In this document: positions 33,518 to 44,173 of the stretch, one piece after another | Layout: every line of letters starts with the position of its first letter | How positions within the stretch are numbered: position 1 is the first letter of the stretch | Assembly (NCBI RefSeq): GCF_029581195.1 | Contig: NZ_CP120737.1 | Coordinates: 5,681,001-5,745,000, forward strand | Reading direction: 5' to 3' | Length of the DNA: 64,000 bases | Origin: Solwaraspora sp. WMMD791 | Lineage (GTDB): Bacteria > Actinomycetota > Actinomycetes > Mycobacteriales > Micromonosporaceae | Translations under genes and position numbers: made by a program | Notes under the pieces: generated by a model | The model's database searches: none | The model's input: only the letters and a program-made list of their open reading frames with translations | Told to the model about the DNA's origin: nothing

Positions 33518-34891
33518 ATGGCTGTGCTCGTCACTGGCGGCGTGGGGACCGAGGTGCTGCACGGGGTCACCGACTTCGGCGGCGACATCATGGCGGTACG
33601 GGTACTGCTGCTGGCTACCGCGTACCTGCTGATCCGTCGGCGACCCCGGCTCGCCAGCTACGTCGTGGTCACCGCCGGCGGCGCCGTCGTCCACCACTGG
33701 ATCGACCCGGGTGTGCCGAGCGGGCCGGCGGTCGCCTCCGTCGTGGCGTACGGCGTACTGCTGCTGGTTTTCCTCCCGGCGTTGGCACCTCGGTGGCGGA
33801 TACCCACGACAGTCGTCGCCGCGTCACTGGCCGTCGGGTTGGAGGTGCTCCGTTGGCTGCTCGGCGGGCCGCCACTCGTCGCCGTCGCCGTCGGCTGGCT
33901 GCTGGGCCTGGTCTGGCTGGCAGTGACCGTGGCCGGCTACCGCTGGCTGGCGGGCGAGGACCTGGTGGCGGCCGTGACCACGCCGGAGGGCCGGGGGCAG
34001 GTCGATCAGGGCCTGCGGGCCGCGCCGAACGAGCAGACCCTCCTGCCCCGGCCCTGGCGGACCGCCACCTGCCTGGCGGCGGCCTGGGTCGTCACCTTCG
34101 GCCTGCTGGTCGGTGTCGGCCTGCTCATCACCGGCCCGCTGGCCGGCTCCGCGCTGGTCGCCGCCGACCAGGCGGCGGTGGAGTGGTTCGTCGCGCACCG
34201 CGACAGCAGGTTCGATCCGGTCGTGGCGGCCGGCAACCGGTTCGGCGACGCGAACTGGTCCACGGCCGGGGCTCTCGGCGCCGGCGTCGTGACTCTCGCG
34301 CTACGTCGACGGCTGCGACCCGTGGTCTTCCTCGCCGCGGTGATGGTCGGTGAGATCACCCTGTTCCTCGCCTCGTCCGGCGCGGTCGTCCGTGACCGGC
34401 CCGCTGTGCCGCAGCTCGGGGAGGAGATTCCGCCGACGGCGAGCTTCCCGTCCGGGCATCTGGCCGCGCCGGCGTGCCTGTACCTCGCCGTCGCCCTGCT
34501 GGTCTGGAACTGGTCCCGAGGTTGGCCACGCTGGGTAGCAGTCCTGGTCGCCGTGCTCGCGCCGACCGGCGTCGGGCTGTCCCGGCTCTACTGGGGGGTG
34601 CATCATCCGCTCGACCTGGCCGGCAGTCTGCTGCTCGCGCTCTGCTGGGTCGGCGCCTGCTGGTGGACGATCCGGCCGGTCACCGACCCGGCCGTGTCTG
34701 GCCGGACCGGGCCGGACCCCGGGGGCGGTCAGGGCGGCTGCGGTAGGGGAGGATGCTGGTCGTGGAAGCTCTCAGACTCGTCCTTGTCTATGCGCACTTC
34801 ATCGGCTTCGCCCTACTGCTCGGCGGGGCCGTCGCCCAGTGGATCACCGGCCGGTTCCGGATCAACCCGGCCATGCTCTGGGGCGCGGTGA
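33518..34891 (+). CDS. PAP2-family membrane phosphatase
   Basis: 457 aa from ATG 33518; a TTG at 33482 is the only longer start. About ten membrane segments. The PAP2 motifs are in order: VVRDRPAVP, SFPSGH, SRLYWGVHHPLDLAG. These enzymes dephosphorylate lipid phosphates or undecaprenyl pyrophosphate. The last ~50 residues (Gly/Ser/Cys-rich) run 130 bp into the next gene in another frame. The domain really ends near 34700, and the original stop seems to have been lost. Confidence 0.85.
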   Translation: MAVLVTGGVGTEVLHGVTDFGGDIMAVRVLLLATAYLLIRRRPRLASYVVVTAGGAVVHHWIDPGVPSGPAVASVVAYGVLLLVFLPALAPRWRIPTTVVAASLAVGLEVLRWLLGGPPLVAVAVGWLLGLVWLAVTVAGYRWLAGEDLVAAVTTPEGRGQVDQGLRAAPNEQTLLPRPWRTATCLAAAWVVTFGLLVGVGLLITGPLAGSALVAADQAAVEWFVAHRDSRFDPVVAAGNRFGDANWSTAGALGAGVVTLALRRRLRPVVFLAAVMVGEITLFLASSGAVVRDRPAVPQLGEEIPPTASFPSGHLAAPACLYLAVALLVWNWSRGWPRWVAVLVAVLAPTGVGLSRLYWGVHHPLDLAGSLLLALCWVGACWWTIRPVTDPAVSGRTGPDPGGGQGGCGRGGCWSWKLSDSSLSMRTSSASPYCSAGPSPSGSPAGSGSTRPCSGAR

Positions 34892-35103
34892 TCCAGGTCG
34901 TCACCGGCATCGGGCTGTCCGCGCCGCTGCGCGACGGCGACGAACCGGCACCGGCGAAACTCGTTACCAAACTGGTGCTGGCCCTGGCCATCCTGGCGAT
35001 GGTCTTCTTCTCCCGCAAGCGCGAATCGGTCAACAAGGGGCATTTCCTGGCGATCATCGGGCTGACCCTGGTCAACGCCGCCGTCGCCGTCTTCTGGCGC
35101 TGA
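34762..35103 (+). CDS. Small four-helix membrane protein, unknown function
   Basis: 113 aa. GTG 34762 is preferred to ATG 34753 because GGGGAGG (34746-34752) touches the ATG but is well spaced for the GTG. Four membrane segments: LVLVYAHFIGFALLLGGAVAQW, MLWGAVIQVVTGIGLSA, LVLALAILAMVFF, ALIIGL-like LAIIGLTLVNAAVAVFW. It resembles actinobacterial integral-membrane proteins of no known role. It overlaps the C-terminal tail of the PAP2 frame. Confidence 0.75.
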   Translation: MEALRLVLVYAHFIGFALLLGGAVAQWITGRFRINPAMLWGAVIQVVTGIGLSAPLRDGDEPAPAKLVTKLVLALAILAMVFFSRKRESVNKGHFLAIIGLTLVNAAVAVFWR

Positions 35104-35137
35104 CGCCACGCCACCGCCTGCCCACTGATCGTGTCGT

Positions 35138-35162
35138 CACCCGGGTCGGTCACGACCGGGTG
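35138..35162 (+). terminator. Hairpin after the small membrane protein
   Basis: CACCC(G)GGTCG pairs with CGACC-GGGTG around a GTCA loop with one bulged G, 35 bp past the stop at 35103. The rest of the 301-bp gap to 35404 holds GTTAC-N6-GTAAC (35249-35264) and presumably the promoter of the nucleoside operon; I see no gene in it. Confidence 0.55.
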
Positions 35163-35404
35163 AACCCCCGGCGACCCGCCGCCGCCCCCGATAGGGTCGG
35201 CGGCGGGAGCGACCCTGCGGATCCGCGAGTGACCTCCCGCACGGGAGAGTTACGCGAGGGTAACGGCGGCTCAACAGTCGTGCACGATTGTCGGCCGGTG
35301 GACGGGTCCGCGCGTACGCTCCCGTCCAAAGTACGTCCGGTCCGACCGGCCGGGTGGTGACGCGATGCCGCGACAGTGGCGGTGTGCAATGGAAGGAGAC
35401 CGTC

Positions 35405-36493
35405 TTGCGCTCTACGCGTGGGATGCGAATCGTCTCGGTGTTCGCGGCGGGTGGGCTGGTCCTCACCGCTGCCGCGTGCGGCGAGGCACCCGATAACGAA
35501 GGCAGCGGTGGCGACGGGACCACCGAGACGTACTCCGCGTGCATGGTGACCGACGTCGGTGGCATCGACGACCGGTCGTTCAACGCCTCGGCGTGGGCCG
35601 GCATCCAGGCCGCCGAGAGCGAGAACGACGCGGTCGAGGGCAAGTACGTCGCCTCCAGCGCCGAGGCCGACTACGAGCCGAACCTGACCGGCTACGTCAA
35701 CGAGGACTGCAACTTCATCCTCGCCGTCGGCGGCCTGATGGGCGACGCCACCAAGGCGGTCGCCGAGGCCAACCCGGACCAGCAGTTCGGCATCGTCGAC
35801 GCCAAGGTGGAGCCGACCAACGTCTACCCGATGCAGTTCGACACCGCCCAGGCGGCGTTCCTCGCCGGCTACCTGGCGGCCGGGTACTCCGAGAGCGGCA
35901 TCGTCGGCACCTACGGCGGTCTGCCGATCCCGCCGGTGACCATCTTCATGGACGGCTTCGTCGACGGTGTCGCCCACTACAACCAGGTCAAGGGCACCGA
36001 CGTGCAGGTCCTGGGCTGGGACAAGGCGACCCAGAACGGCTCGTTCACCAACGACTTCGTCAAGCAGGACGAGGGCAAGAAGGTCGGCGACAGCCTGGTC
36101 GCCCAGGGTGCCGACGTGATCATGCCGGTCGCCGGTGGCGCCGGCCTCGGCACCGCCGCCGCCGCGCAGGCCGCCGGTGGGGCGTACAGCGTGATCTGGG
36201 TCGACGTCGACGGTTGCGAGAGCGCCGAGCAGTACTGCGACGTCTTCCTGACCACGGTGGTCAAGAACATCGGGGACGCCGTCAAGCAGGCCGTACTGAC
36301 CGGCGCCGACGGCGAGACGCTCAGCGCCGACCCCGGCTACCTGGGCAACCTGGAGAACAACGGCGTCTCGCTGGCCCCGTACAACCAGTTCGAGGACAAG
36401 GTCTCCGACGAGCTCAAGGCCGAGGTCGAGCAGCTCAAGGCCGACATCATCGCCGGCACCATCGAGGTCACCTCCGACGCGCAGCCGGAGTAA
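35405..36493 (+). CDS. BMP-family nucleoside-binding lipoprotein
   Basis: 362 aa from TTG 35405, chosen because AAGGAGAC lies 7 nt upstream; ATG 35423 is the alternative. A lipoprotein signal ends at LTAAAC, so the mature protein is tethered outside the membrane. The BMP/PnrA fold is evident: CMVTDVGGIDDRSFNASAWAGIQ, NFILAVGGLMGDATK, QFDTAQAAFLAGYLAAGYSESGIVGTYGG, ADVIMPVAGGAG, IWVDVDGCE. It delivers nucleosides to the ABC importer encoded next. It is the first gene of the operon. Confidence 0.92.
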   Translation: MRSTRGMRIVSVFAAGGLVLTAAACGEAPDNEGSGGDGTTETYSACMVTDVGGIDDRSFNASAWAGIQAAESENDAVEGKYVASSAEADYEPNLTGYVNEDCNFILAVGGLMGDATKAVAEANPDQQFGIVDAKVEPTNVYPMQFDTAQAAFLAGYLAAGYSESGIVGTYGGLPIPPVTIFMDGFVDGVAHYNQVKGTDVQVLGWDKATQNGSFTNDFVKQDEGKKVGDSLVAQGADVIMPVAGGAGLGTAAAAQAAGGAYSVIWVDVDGCESAEQYCDVFLTTVVKNIGDAVKQAVLTGADGETLSADPGYLGNLENNGVSLAPYNQFEDKVSDELKAEVEQLKADIIAGTIEVTSDAQPE

Positions 36494-36531
36494 CGACCCG
36501 CGGCGCCGCTGACGGCGCACCTCGCGACACC

Positions 36532-36573
36532 CGCCCCTGTCACCAGGGTCCGCAGACCCCGGTGACAGGGGCG
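36532..36573 (+). terminator. Strong intra-operon hairpin (attenuating terminator)
   Basis: A perfect 13-bp stem (CGCCCCTGTCACC / GGTGACAGGGGCG) encloses a second small helix GGGTC/GACCC. It sits 38 bp after the binding-protein stop and 62 bp before the ATPase. Such a site lowers downstream expression relative to the binding protein. Confidence 0.75.
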
Positions 36574-36635
36574 GCCTCAGCCATCGACCCGTCCGGGCGC
36601 ACACCGGTGGCCCGGAGGTCTCCCAGGAGGCTCCG

Positions 36636-38209
<1,574 letters not shown>

Positions 38210-38213
<4 letters not shown>

Positions 38214-39628
38214 CCAGCGAGAACGGCGTGCCGGCAGGCTCGCCGGACAAGCCGCCCGCCGGCGACGAACCCGCCGCCGCCGCGCAGCACGCGGCCAGCG
38301 CGGACGCCGCCAGCCCGCAGGCCGCGACGTCGGCCGACGGCCAGCCCGGCACCGTCGCCGACGGTACGGTCCCCGCCAGCCCGGTGCCGACCGGTCCGGC
38401 CACCGACGGCGAATCCCTCGGCCAGCGCTTCCTGCATCATCTGTGGGCCGCCAACACGGTCACCGTGACCGCGTTGGCCCTGCTGCTGGCCGTCGTCATC
38501 GGTGGCGTACTGATGATCGTCTCCGACCCGGAGGTGCTCGCCACCTACACCTACTTCTTCGCCCGACCGGGTGACGCGCTCGGCGAGAGCTGGGCGCTGG
38601 TCAGCCAGGCGTACGCGAACCTGTTCAAGGGTGCGGTGATCAACCCCGACACGGTACGGGCGTGGGCCGGCGGCGACGCCGAATGGTCGGCGGTGTTCCG
38701 GCCGATCTCCGAGACGTTGACCTACACCACCCCGCTGGTCTTCACCGGCCTGTCGGTGGCGTTGGCGTTCCGGGGCGGGCTGTTCAACATCGGCGCCCAG
38801 GGGCAGGCGATCATCGGTGTCATCGTGGCCGCCCTGGCCGGTTTCCTGCTGCCGCTGCCGCCGGTGCTGCACCTGGTCGTCGCGGTCCTGGCCGGCGCGC
38901 TCGGCGGGGCGCTGTGGGGGTTCTTCCCCGGTTTCCTCAAGGCCCGCACCGGCGCCCACGAGGTGATCACCACGATCATGCTCAACTACGTCGCGCTGTA
39001 CTTCCTCACCTGGATCATCGTGCAGCCCGGCGTACAGAACGAGGAGCGGCCGGACGCGATCAGCCGGCCGGTGGAGGCCACCGCCCAGCTGCCCCGGCTG
39101 CTCGGCGACGGGCTGCGGGTGCACGCCGGCATCCTGCTGGCGATCGCCGCCACCGCCGCCGTGGCCTGGCTGCTCAACCGCTCCACGGTCGGCTTCGAGC
39201 TGCGCGCGGTCGGCGCCAACCCGGACGCCGCCCGTACCGCCGGGATCAGCGTCACCGGCACGTACGTCCTGCTGATGGTGATCGCCGGCGGGCTGGCCGG
39301 GCTCGGCGGCGCCAACATGGTGCTCGGCAGTACGGCGAACGCGTTGACCCCGCTCGTCGCCGCCCAGATCGGCTTCGACGGCATCCTGGTCGCCCTGCTC
39401 GGCCGGGTCCGACCCTGGGGGGTCGCGCTGGCGGCGCTGCTGTTCGGGGCGCTGCGGGCCGGCGGCAACGCCATGCAGTCCAGCTCCGGGATCTCGTTGG
39501 AGCTGGTCACCGTACTGCAGGCACTGATCGTCATCTTCATCGCCGCCCCCGCTCTGGTGAAGGCGATCTTCCAGCTCCGGGCGGCCCGCGCCGCCCGGCT
39601 GCAGACCAGCATGGCGAAGGGCTGGTGA
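38210..39628 (+). CDS. Nucleoside ABC importer permease 1
   Basis: 472 aa; ATGA overlap with the ATPase. The first ~70 residues are a Pro/Ala-rich disordered head, unusually long. A BPD_transp_2 permease follows with about ten helices and the family signatures [58 protein letters not shown] and [10 protein letters not shown]. It forms the membrane channel with the next gene. Confidence 0.9.
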
Positions 39629-39634
39629 CCGGCG

Positions 39635-40909
39635 TTGTCCACCATGATCGCAACTGACACACCGGTCGCCGTCACGGCACGGTTCTGGAACCGTACCCGG
39701 ATCACCGGGGCCGGCCTGGTCGCGGCCGGTGCCGTCGCCGCGGCTGTCTTCGGCGCGCTCGCCGACCCGCAGGAGGCCCGGTTCACCCTGAGCGAGACCG
39801 CCGGCGGCGCGGCGCTGCGGATCCCCGGCACCGTCGGCGCGGTGCTGTTCGGCCTGATCGCGCTCGCCGCCGGGGCGGTGCTGCTCAGCCCGTACGGCCG
39901 CTGGTACAAGTCGCTGCTCGCCGTCGGCGTCGTCGGCTTCGTGCTCAGTTTCCTGTGCTGGCAGATCTCCACCGCGCCGACCGGGCAGAACTTCATGCCG
40001 ATGGTCAACATGGTGCGCGGCACGTTCCTGCTCGCCCTGCCGCTGATCTTCGGCTCGCTGGCCGGGGTGCTCTGCGAACGCTCCGGTGTGGTCAACGTGG
40101 CCATCGAAGGCCAGCTGCTGATGGGTGCCTTCGCCGGCGCGCTGATCGGCACCATGTCCGGCAACGTCTGGGTCGGGCTGATCGCCGCCGCGTTCGGCGG
40201 GGCGTTCATCTCGCTGCTGCTGGCCCTGTTCGCCATCCGCTACCTGGTCGACCAGGTGGTCATCGGCATCGTGCTGAACCTGTTCGCGGTCGGCCTGACC
40301 GGGTTCCTCTACGAGCGTCTCATGCAGACCGACCAGCCGGCCTACAACCAGCCGCCGCACTTCGGCACCTGGGAGATTCCGCTGCTGTCGCAGATCCCGG
40401 TGATCGGGCCGGCGCTGTTTCGCGGCAACATCTTCCTCTACCTGGCGCTGATCCTGGTCGTGGTGATCAACGTGGCGCTGTTCCGGACCCGGTGGGGGTT
40501 GCGGACCCGGTCGGTCGGCGAACACCCGATCGCCGCCGACACCCTCGGTGTCCGGGTGCTGGGGTTGCGCTACCGCAACGTGCTGCTGGCCGGCATGGTC
40601 GCCGGGATCGGCGGCGGGTCGTACACCCTGCTGCTCTACTCGTTCACCAAGAACATGATCGGCGGCAAGGGCTTCATCGCCCTCGCCGCGATGATCTTCG
40701 GCCGGTGGAGCCCGACCGGGGCGCTGCTGGCCTCGCTGTTCTTCGGCTTCGCCGACCAGCTCGGGGCCTATCTGGGGGCGATCAGCAGCGCCATCCCGAG
40801 CCAGTTCCTGGCGATGCTGCCGTACCTGGCGACGCTGCTCGCGGTCGCCGGACTGGTCGGCCGGGTACGGGCGCCGGCCGCCGACGGCAAGCCCTACATC
40901 AAGGCCTGA
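39635..40909 (+). CDS. Nucleoside ABC importer permease 2
   Basis: 424 aa from TTG 39635; ATG 39644 is as likely, as neither has a good ribosome site. It starts 6 bp after permease 1. About ten helices; signatures ERSGVVNVAIEGQLLMGAFAG, FAIRYLVDQVVIGIVLNLFAVGLTGFLY, LRTRSVGEHPIAADTLGVRVLGLRYRNVLLAGM and GGKGFIALAAMIFGRWSPTGA. It is the second half of the BMP-type importer. Confidence 0.9.
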   Translation: MSTMIATDTPVAVTARFWNRTRITGAGLVAAGAVAAAVFGALADPQEARFTLSETAGGAALRIPGTVGAVLFGLIALAAGAVLLSPYGRWYKSLLAVGVVGFVLSFLCWQISTAPTGQNFMPMVNMVRGTFLLALPLIFGSLAGVLCERSGVVNVAIEGQLLMGAFAGALIGTMSGNVWVGLIAAAFGGAFISLLLALFAIRYLVDQVVIGIVLNLFAVGLTGFLYERLMQTDQPAYNQPPHFGTWEIPLLSQIPVIGPALFRGNIFLYLALILVVVINVALFRTRWGLRTRSVGEHPIAADTLGVRVLGLRYRNVLLAGMVAGIGGGSYTLLLYSFTKNMIGGKGFIALAAMIFGRWSPTGALLASLFFGFADQLGAYLGAISSAIPSQFLAMLPYLATLLAVAGLVGRVRAPAADGKPYIKA

Positions 40910-40956
40910 TCAGGGCCGGCTACCGTTTACTACTGGCCGGTCAGGTTCGTGGCGGG

Positions 40957-40988
40957 GGTGCCCGACGGGCACCACCCGCGGCGGGTGG
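40957..40988 (+). promoter_or_regulatory. Overlapping hairpins before cytidine deaminase
   Basis: GGTGCCC-GAC-GGGCACC (40957-40973) and the palindrome ACCACCCGCGGCGGGTGGT (40971-40989) share three bases, so they cannot both form fully. They lie between permease 2 and the cdd ribosome site and could act as a partial terminator. Confidence 0.45.
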
Positions 40989-41035
40989 TCGGGTGGTGGT
41001 GTCGGTAGCCGGCACAGGGGTCGAGGAGGGCAGTC

Positions 41036-41845
41036 GTGGAGATCGACTGGGTGGAGTTGCGGCGGGCCGCGACCGAGGCGATGCGGCACGCGTACGCGCC
41101 GTACTCGAATTTCCCGGTCGGCGCGGCCGCCCTGGTCGACGACGGCCGGGTGGTCGTCGGCTGCAACGTGGAGAACGCCGCGTACGGGGTGGTGCTCTGC
41201 GCCGAGTGCGGCGTGGTCTCGGCTCTGCACAGCAGTGGCGGTGGCCGACTGGTGGCGCTGTCCTGCGTCGGTGGTGATGGCCAGCCGCTGATGCCGTGCG
41301 GGCGCTGCCGGCAGCTGCTGTGGGAGCACGGCGGGCCGGAATGCCTGGTCGAGGCGTTGCCCGAGCCGCTGACCGTGGCCGAGTTGCTGCCGAACGCGTT
41401 CGGACCGGCGGACCTCGCGGCGGCGGCCCTGGCTCCCGGCGGCGGTGCCGAACGGGGCACCGGGCGGGGTGCTTCCGGCGGACACCGGGTCGGCGTCGAG
41501 CACGTCGGGCGGGCCGACGCCGCCGGTCGGCCGGTGGTGGCACCGGACACCGCCGTACCGGCCCGGTTGGCCAAGTGGCGGGGCCGGGGCACCGTCTTCG
41601 TGCATCCGGACTCGGCCGGCGGGGAGCTGGTCTGGACCGGTTACTGGGAGCGGTCGGAGTCCACCGGGGAGGTGACCGGCTCGGGCATCCTTGAGGAGGC
41701 GCCCAGTTGGCCGTCGCCGCAGTCGGCGGTGGCCTGGGGCCGGGCCCGTACCCACCGGGTGGTGGTGGTCGACGCCGACGGGGCGGTCTCCTGGGCCGGC
41801 GAGGGCGACCCGCCCGCCGAGGTCAGCGCCCGCTGGGCCGGCTGA
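41036..41845 (+). CDS. cdd: Cytidine deaminase with a C-terminal extension domain
   Basis: 269 aa from GTG, with GAGGAGGG upstream. Residues 1-125 are a complete tetrameric-type cytidine deaminase: substrate motif GCNVENAAYG, catalytic CAE (Cys55, Glu57) and zinc cysteines PCGRC (Cys88, Cys91). Family members are usually 125-140 aa. Here a Gly/Arg-rich linker is followed by ~95 residues (FVHPDSAGGELVWTGYWERSE...THRVVVVDADGAVSWAGEGDPP) that I do not recognise. It converts cytidine/deoxycytidine to uridine/deoxyuridine after uptake. Confidence 0.88.
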   Translation: MEIDWVELRRAATEAMRHAYAPYSNFPVGAAALVDDGRVVVGCNVENAAYGVVLCAECGVVSALHSSGGGRLVALSCVGGDGQPLMPCGRCRQLLWEHGGPECLVEALPEPLTVAELLPNAFGPADLAAAALAPGGGAERGTGRGASGGHRVGVEHVGRADAAGRPVVAPDTAVPARLAKWRGRGTVFVHPDSAGGELVWTGYWERSESTGEVTGSGILEEAPSWPSPQSAVAWGRARTHRVVVVDADGAVSWAGEGDPPAEVSARWAG

Positions 41846-41858
41846 CCGCCGGCTCGCG

Positions 41859-41933
41859 CTGCACCGGTCGGCCCTGGACCGGTCGGCCCTGGACCGGTCG
41901 GTCCTGCACCGGCTGGCCCTGCACTAGCTGGCC
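41859..41933. repeat. 15-bp minisatellite, five copies
   Basis: Five adjacent degenerate units of CTGGACCGGTCGGCC fill the gap between cdd and the thymidine phosphorylase gene. The array stays open as HRSALDRSALDRS in one frame but follows the cdd stop and has no start of its own. Confidence 0.92.
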
Positions 41934-41991
41934 CGGTGCCGGCGGTGACCGCCCGTCCTGCGTATCGTCCCGTTCCCCTTCCGGGATCCGT

Positions 41992-42010
41992 CGAGATCTC
42001 GGTCTTTTGT
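41992..42010 (+). promoter_or_regulatory. Promoter region of thymidine phosphorylase
   Basis: The 10-bp palindrome CGAGATCTCG (41992-42001) is followed by TTTTGT (42005-42010), a -10-like hexamer ending 6 nt before the ATG at 42017. This suggests a separate, leaderless, possibly repressed promoter inside the locus. Confidence 0.45.
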
Positions 42011-42016
42011 AAAGGT

Positions 42017-43339
42017 ATGACCGAATTGTCGAACGACAGCTCAAAGATCTCCGGCGTCGTGGACGTGATCCGGACCAAGCGCGACGGTGGCCGACTCAGC
42101 GACGCACAGATCGACTGGACGATCGCCGCCTACACCCGGGGCGAGATCGCCGACGAGCAGATGTCCGCGCTGGCCATGGCGATCCTGCTGCGCGGCATGG
42201 ACACCGCCGAGATCGCCCGGTGGACCGCCGCCATGATCGCCAGCGGGGAGCGACTCGACCTGTCCGGCGTACCCCGGCCCACCGTGGACAAGCACTCCAC
42301 CGGCGGTGTCGGTGACAAGATCACCCTGCCGTTGACCCCGCTGGTGGCCGCCTGCGGGGCCGCCGTACCGCAGCTGTCCGGGCGGGGACTCGGCCACACC
42401 GGCGGTACGCTCGACAAACTCGAGTCGATCCCGGGCTGGCGGGCCGAGGTGACCAACGCCCAGTTCGTCAGCCAACTCCGCGACGTCGGCGCGGTGATCT
42501 GCGCGGCCGGCGACGGGCTCGCCCCGGCCGACCGCAAGCTGTACGCCCTGCGCGACGTCACCGGTACCGTCGAAGCGATTCCACTGATCGCCAGTTCGAT
42601 CATGAGCAAGAAGATCGCCGAGGGCACCGGCGCGCTGGTGCTCGACGTCAAGGTCGGCACCGGCGCGTTCATGTCGTCGGTCGCCGACGCCCGCGAACTC
42701 GCCCGCACCATGGTCGACCTGGGCCACGCGCACGGCGTGCGTACGGTCGCCCTGCTCACCGACATGTCCACTCCGCTGGGCCGGGCGGTCGGCAACGCCG
42801 TCGAGGTCACCGAATCCGTCGAGGTTCTCGCCGGTGGCGGCCCCGCCGACGTCATCGAACTCACCTTGGCGCTGGCCCGCGAGATGCTCGACGCCGCCGG
42901 GCTGCCCGACGCCGACCCGGCGGCGGCGCTGCGCGACGGCCGGGCGATGGACACCTGGCGGGCGATGATCGCCGCCCAGGGCGGCGACCCGCACGCCCCG
43001 CTGCCGGTCGCCGCCGAGGCGGAGCTGATCCGCGCCGACCGGGACGGCTACGTCGCCGCCGTCGACGCCCGGCTGATCGGGCTGGCCGCCTGGCGGCTCG
43101 GTGCCGGCCGGGCCCGCAAGGAGGATCCGGTCAGCGCCGCCGCCGGCGTGATCCTGCACCGGCGGCCCGGGGAGGCGGTCCGCGCCGGTGACCCGATCGT
43201 CGAGCTGCGCGCCGACGACCCGGCCCGCATCGCCGACGTGGCACCGGACATCGTCGCCGCGATCGGGCCGGCCGGCGCGATCCGACTCGCCGACCAGCCG
43301 CCGTCGGCACCGGACCTGGTGCTCGAACGGATCGACTGA
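42017..43339 (+). CDS. deoA: Thymidine/pyrimidine-nucleoside phosphorylase
   Basis: 440 aa from ATG 42017; the frame is open to 41936 across the minisatellite but without support. The phosphate-binding loop KHSTGGVGDK and the family signature SGRGLGHTGGTLDKLESIPG are exact, with IMSKKIAEGTGALVLDVKVGTGAFM further on and a C-terminal PYNP domain (GVILHRRPGEAVRAGDPI). It splits thymidine and related nucleosides into base and deoxyribose 1-phosphate, completing salvage after the importer and cdd. Confidence 0.93.
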   Translation: MTELSNDSSKISGVVDVIRTKRDGGRLSDAQIDWTIAAYTRGEIADEQMSALAMAILLRGMDTAEIARWTAAMIASGERLDLSGVPRPTVDKHSTGGVGDKITLPLTPLVAACGAAVPQLSGRGLGHTGGTLDKLESIPGWRAEVTNAQFVSQLRDVGAVICAAGDGLAPADRKLYALRDVTGTVEAIPLIASSIMSKKIAEGTGALVLDVKVGTGAFMSSVADARELARTMVDLGHAHGVRTVALLTDMSTPLGRAVGNAVEVTESVEVLAGGGPADVIELTLALAREMLDAAGLPDADPAAALRDGRAMDTWRAMIAAQGGDPHAPLPVAAEAELIRADRDGYVAAVDARLIGLAAWRLGAGRARKEDPVSAAAGVILHRRPGEAVRAGDPIVELRADDPARIADVAPDIVAAIGPAGAIRLADQPPSAPDLVLERID

Positions 43340-43470
43340 GCCGCCACGACCGCGCCACACCCCGTACCGGACACCCCTTGTCGTGGTACCCGTGACAGAA
43401 CGGATATCCTCCCTCGCCGGGGGGTTCGTCCAGGAGAGCAGCCGACGCCGACTAGCAGGGAACGAAGCCT

Positions 43471-44151
43471 GTGATCGTACTCGCTCCTGACCCCCGGGCC
43501 ATCCGCGCGGAGAGTCTCGACGAGCTGCGTCGGCTCCGCCTACCACTGCCCCCGGACGGGTTCCCCCTGGTCTGGGAGCCGGGCGACGGCGTCGAGCTGC
43601 GGCCCACCCCGGAGATCGAGGCCCGTACGGCGATCCTGCACCTGGTGCTGGCCCGCTGCTTCGGCATGCCCCCGCAGGCCGCGATGAGCTGGCTGCTCCA
43701 CTCGCACCTGGTGGAGCTGGTCACCCCGCCGGAGTGGCAGTTCGTCATCGGTGGCCGGGGCGACCACCGGTCGTTCGTCCTGCACCACGACGCGATCTTC
43801 GCCCTGGCCTGGGTGCTGGGCCTGACCCGGCACCTGGACCCGGTCGCCGCTTCCGACGAGCGGCTGATGGCGCTGCTGCCGAACCTGCCGGCCGGCGAGA
43901 CGTTCGCGCAGTGGCGGTCCCGGACCCTGGTCGCGCCCCGCGATGCCGCCGAGGCGGCGGTGCTGCTCGACTTCTACTACTGCCTCGACTGGGGGTACCT
44001 GGAGGCGGAACGACGGGGCGACCCTCTGCCCGGCGTGGTGGACGCCAACGCGATCGGGCAACGGCGCTGGGCCCTGGAGTGGGCGGTGATCTTCCACGGC
44101 CCGTACCACGACCCGCCCGCCGGCTGGGAAGAAGTGGACCTGTCGACGTGA
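43471..44151 (+). CDS. DUF4272-family protein, unknown function
   Basis: 226 aa from GTG. Recognisable DUF4272-like blocks are RTAILHLVLARCFGMPPQAAMSWL, FVLHHDAIFALAWVLGLTRHLDP, LLPNLPAGETFAQWRS, LDFYYCLDWGYLEAE and VIGQRRWALEWAV-like AIGQRRWALEWAVIF. No catalytic motif is evident and it is probably cytosolic. It lies 131 bp after deoA and is convergent with the methyltransferase gene. Confidence 0.75.
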   Translation: MIVLAPDPRAIRAESLDELRRLRLPLPPDGFPLVWEPGDGVELRPTPEIEARTAILHLVLARCFGMPPQAAMSWLLHSHLVELVTPPEWQFVIGGRGDHRSFVLHHDAIFALAWVLGLTRHLDPVAASDERLMALLPNLPAGETFAQWRSRTLVAPRDAAEAAVLLDFYYCLDWGYLEAERRGDPLPGVVDANAIGQRRWALEWAVIFHGPYHDPPAGWEEVDLST

Positions 44152-44173
44152 CCGACCAGTCCGGTGGAAGCGC

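Noticed and set aside
40910-41035. Riboswitch before cytidine deaminase
   Set aside because: Hairpins are present but no known aptamer consensus can be recognised.
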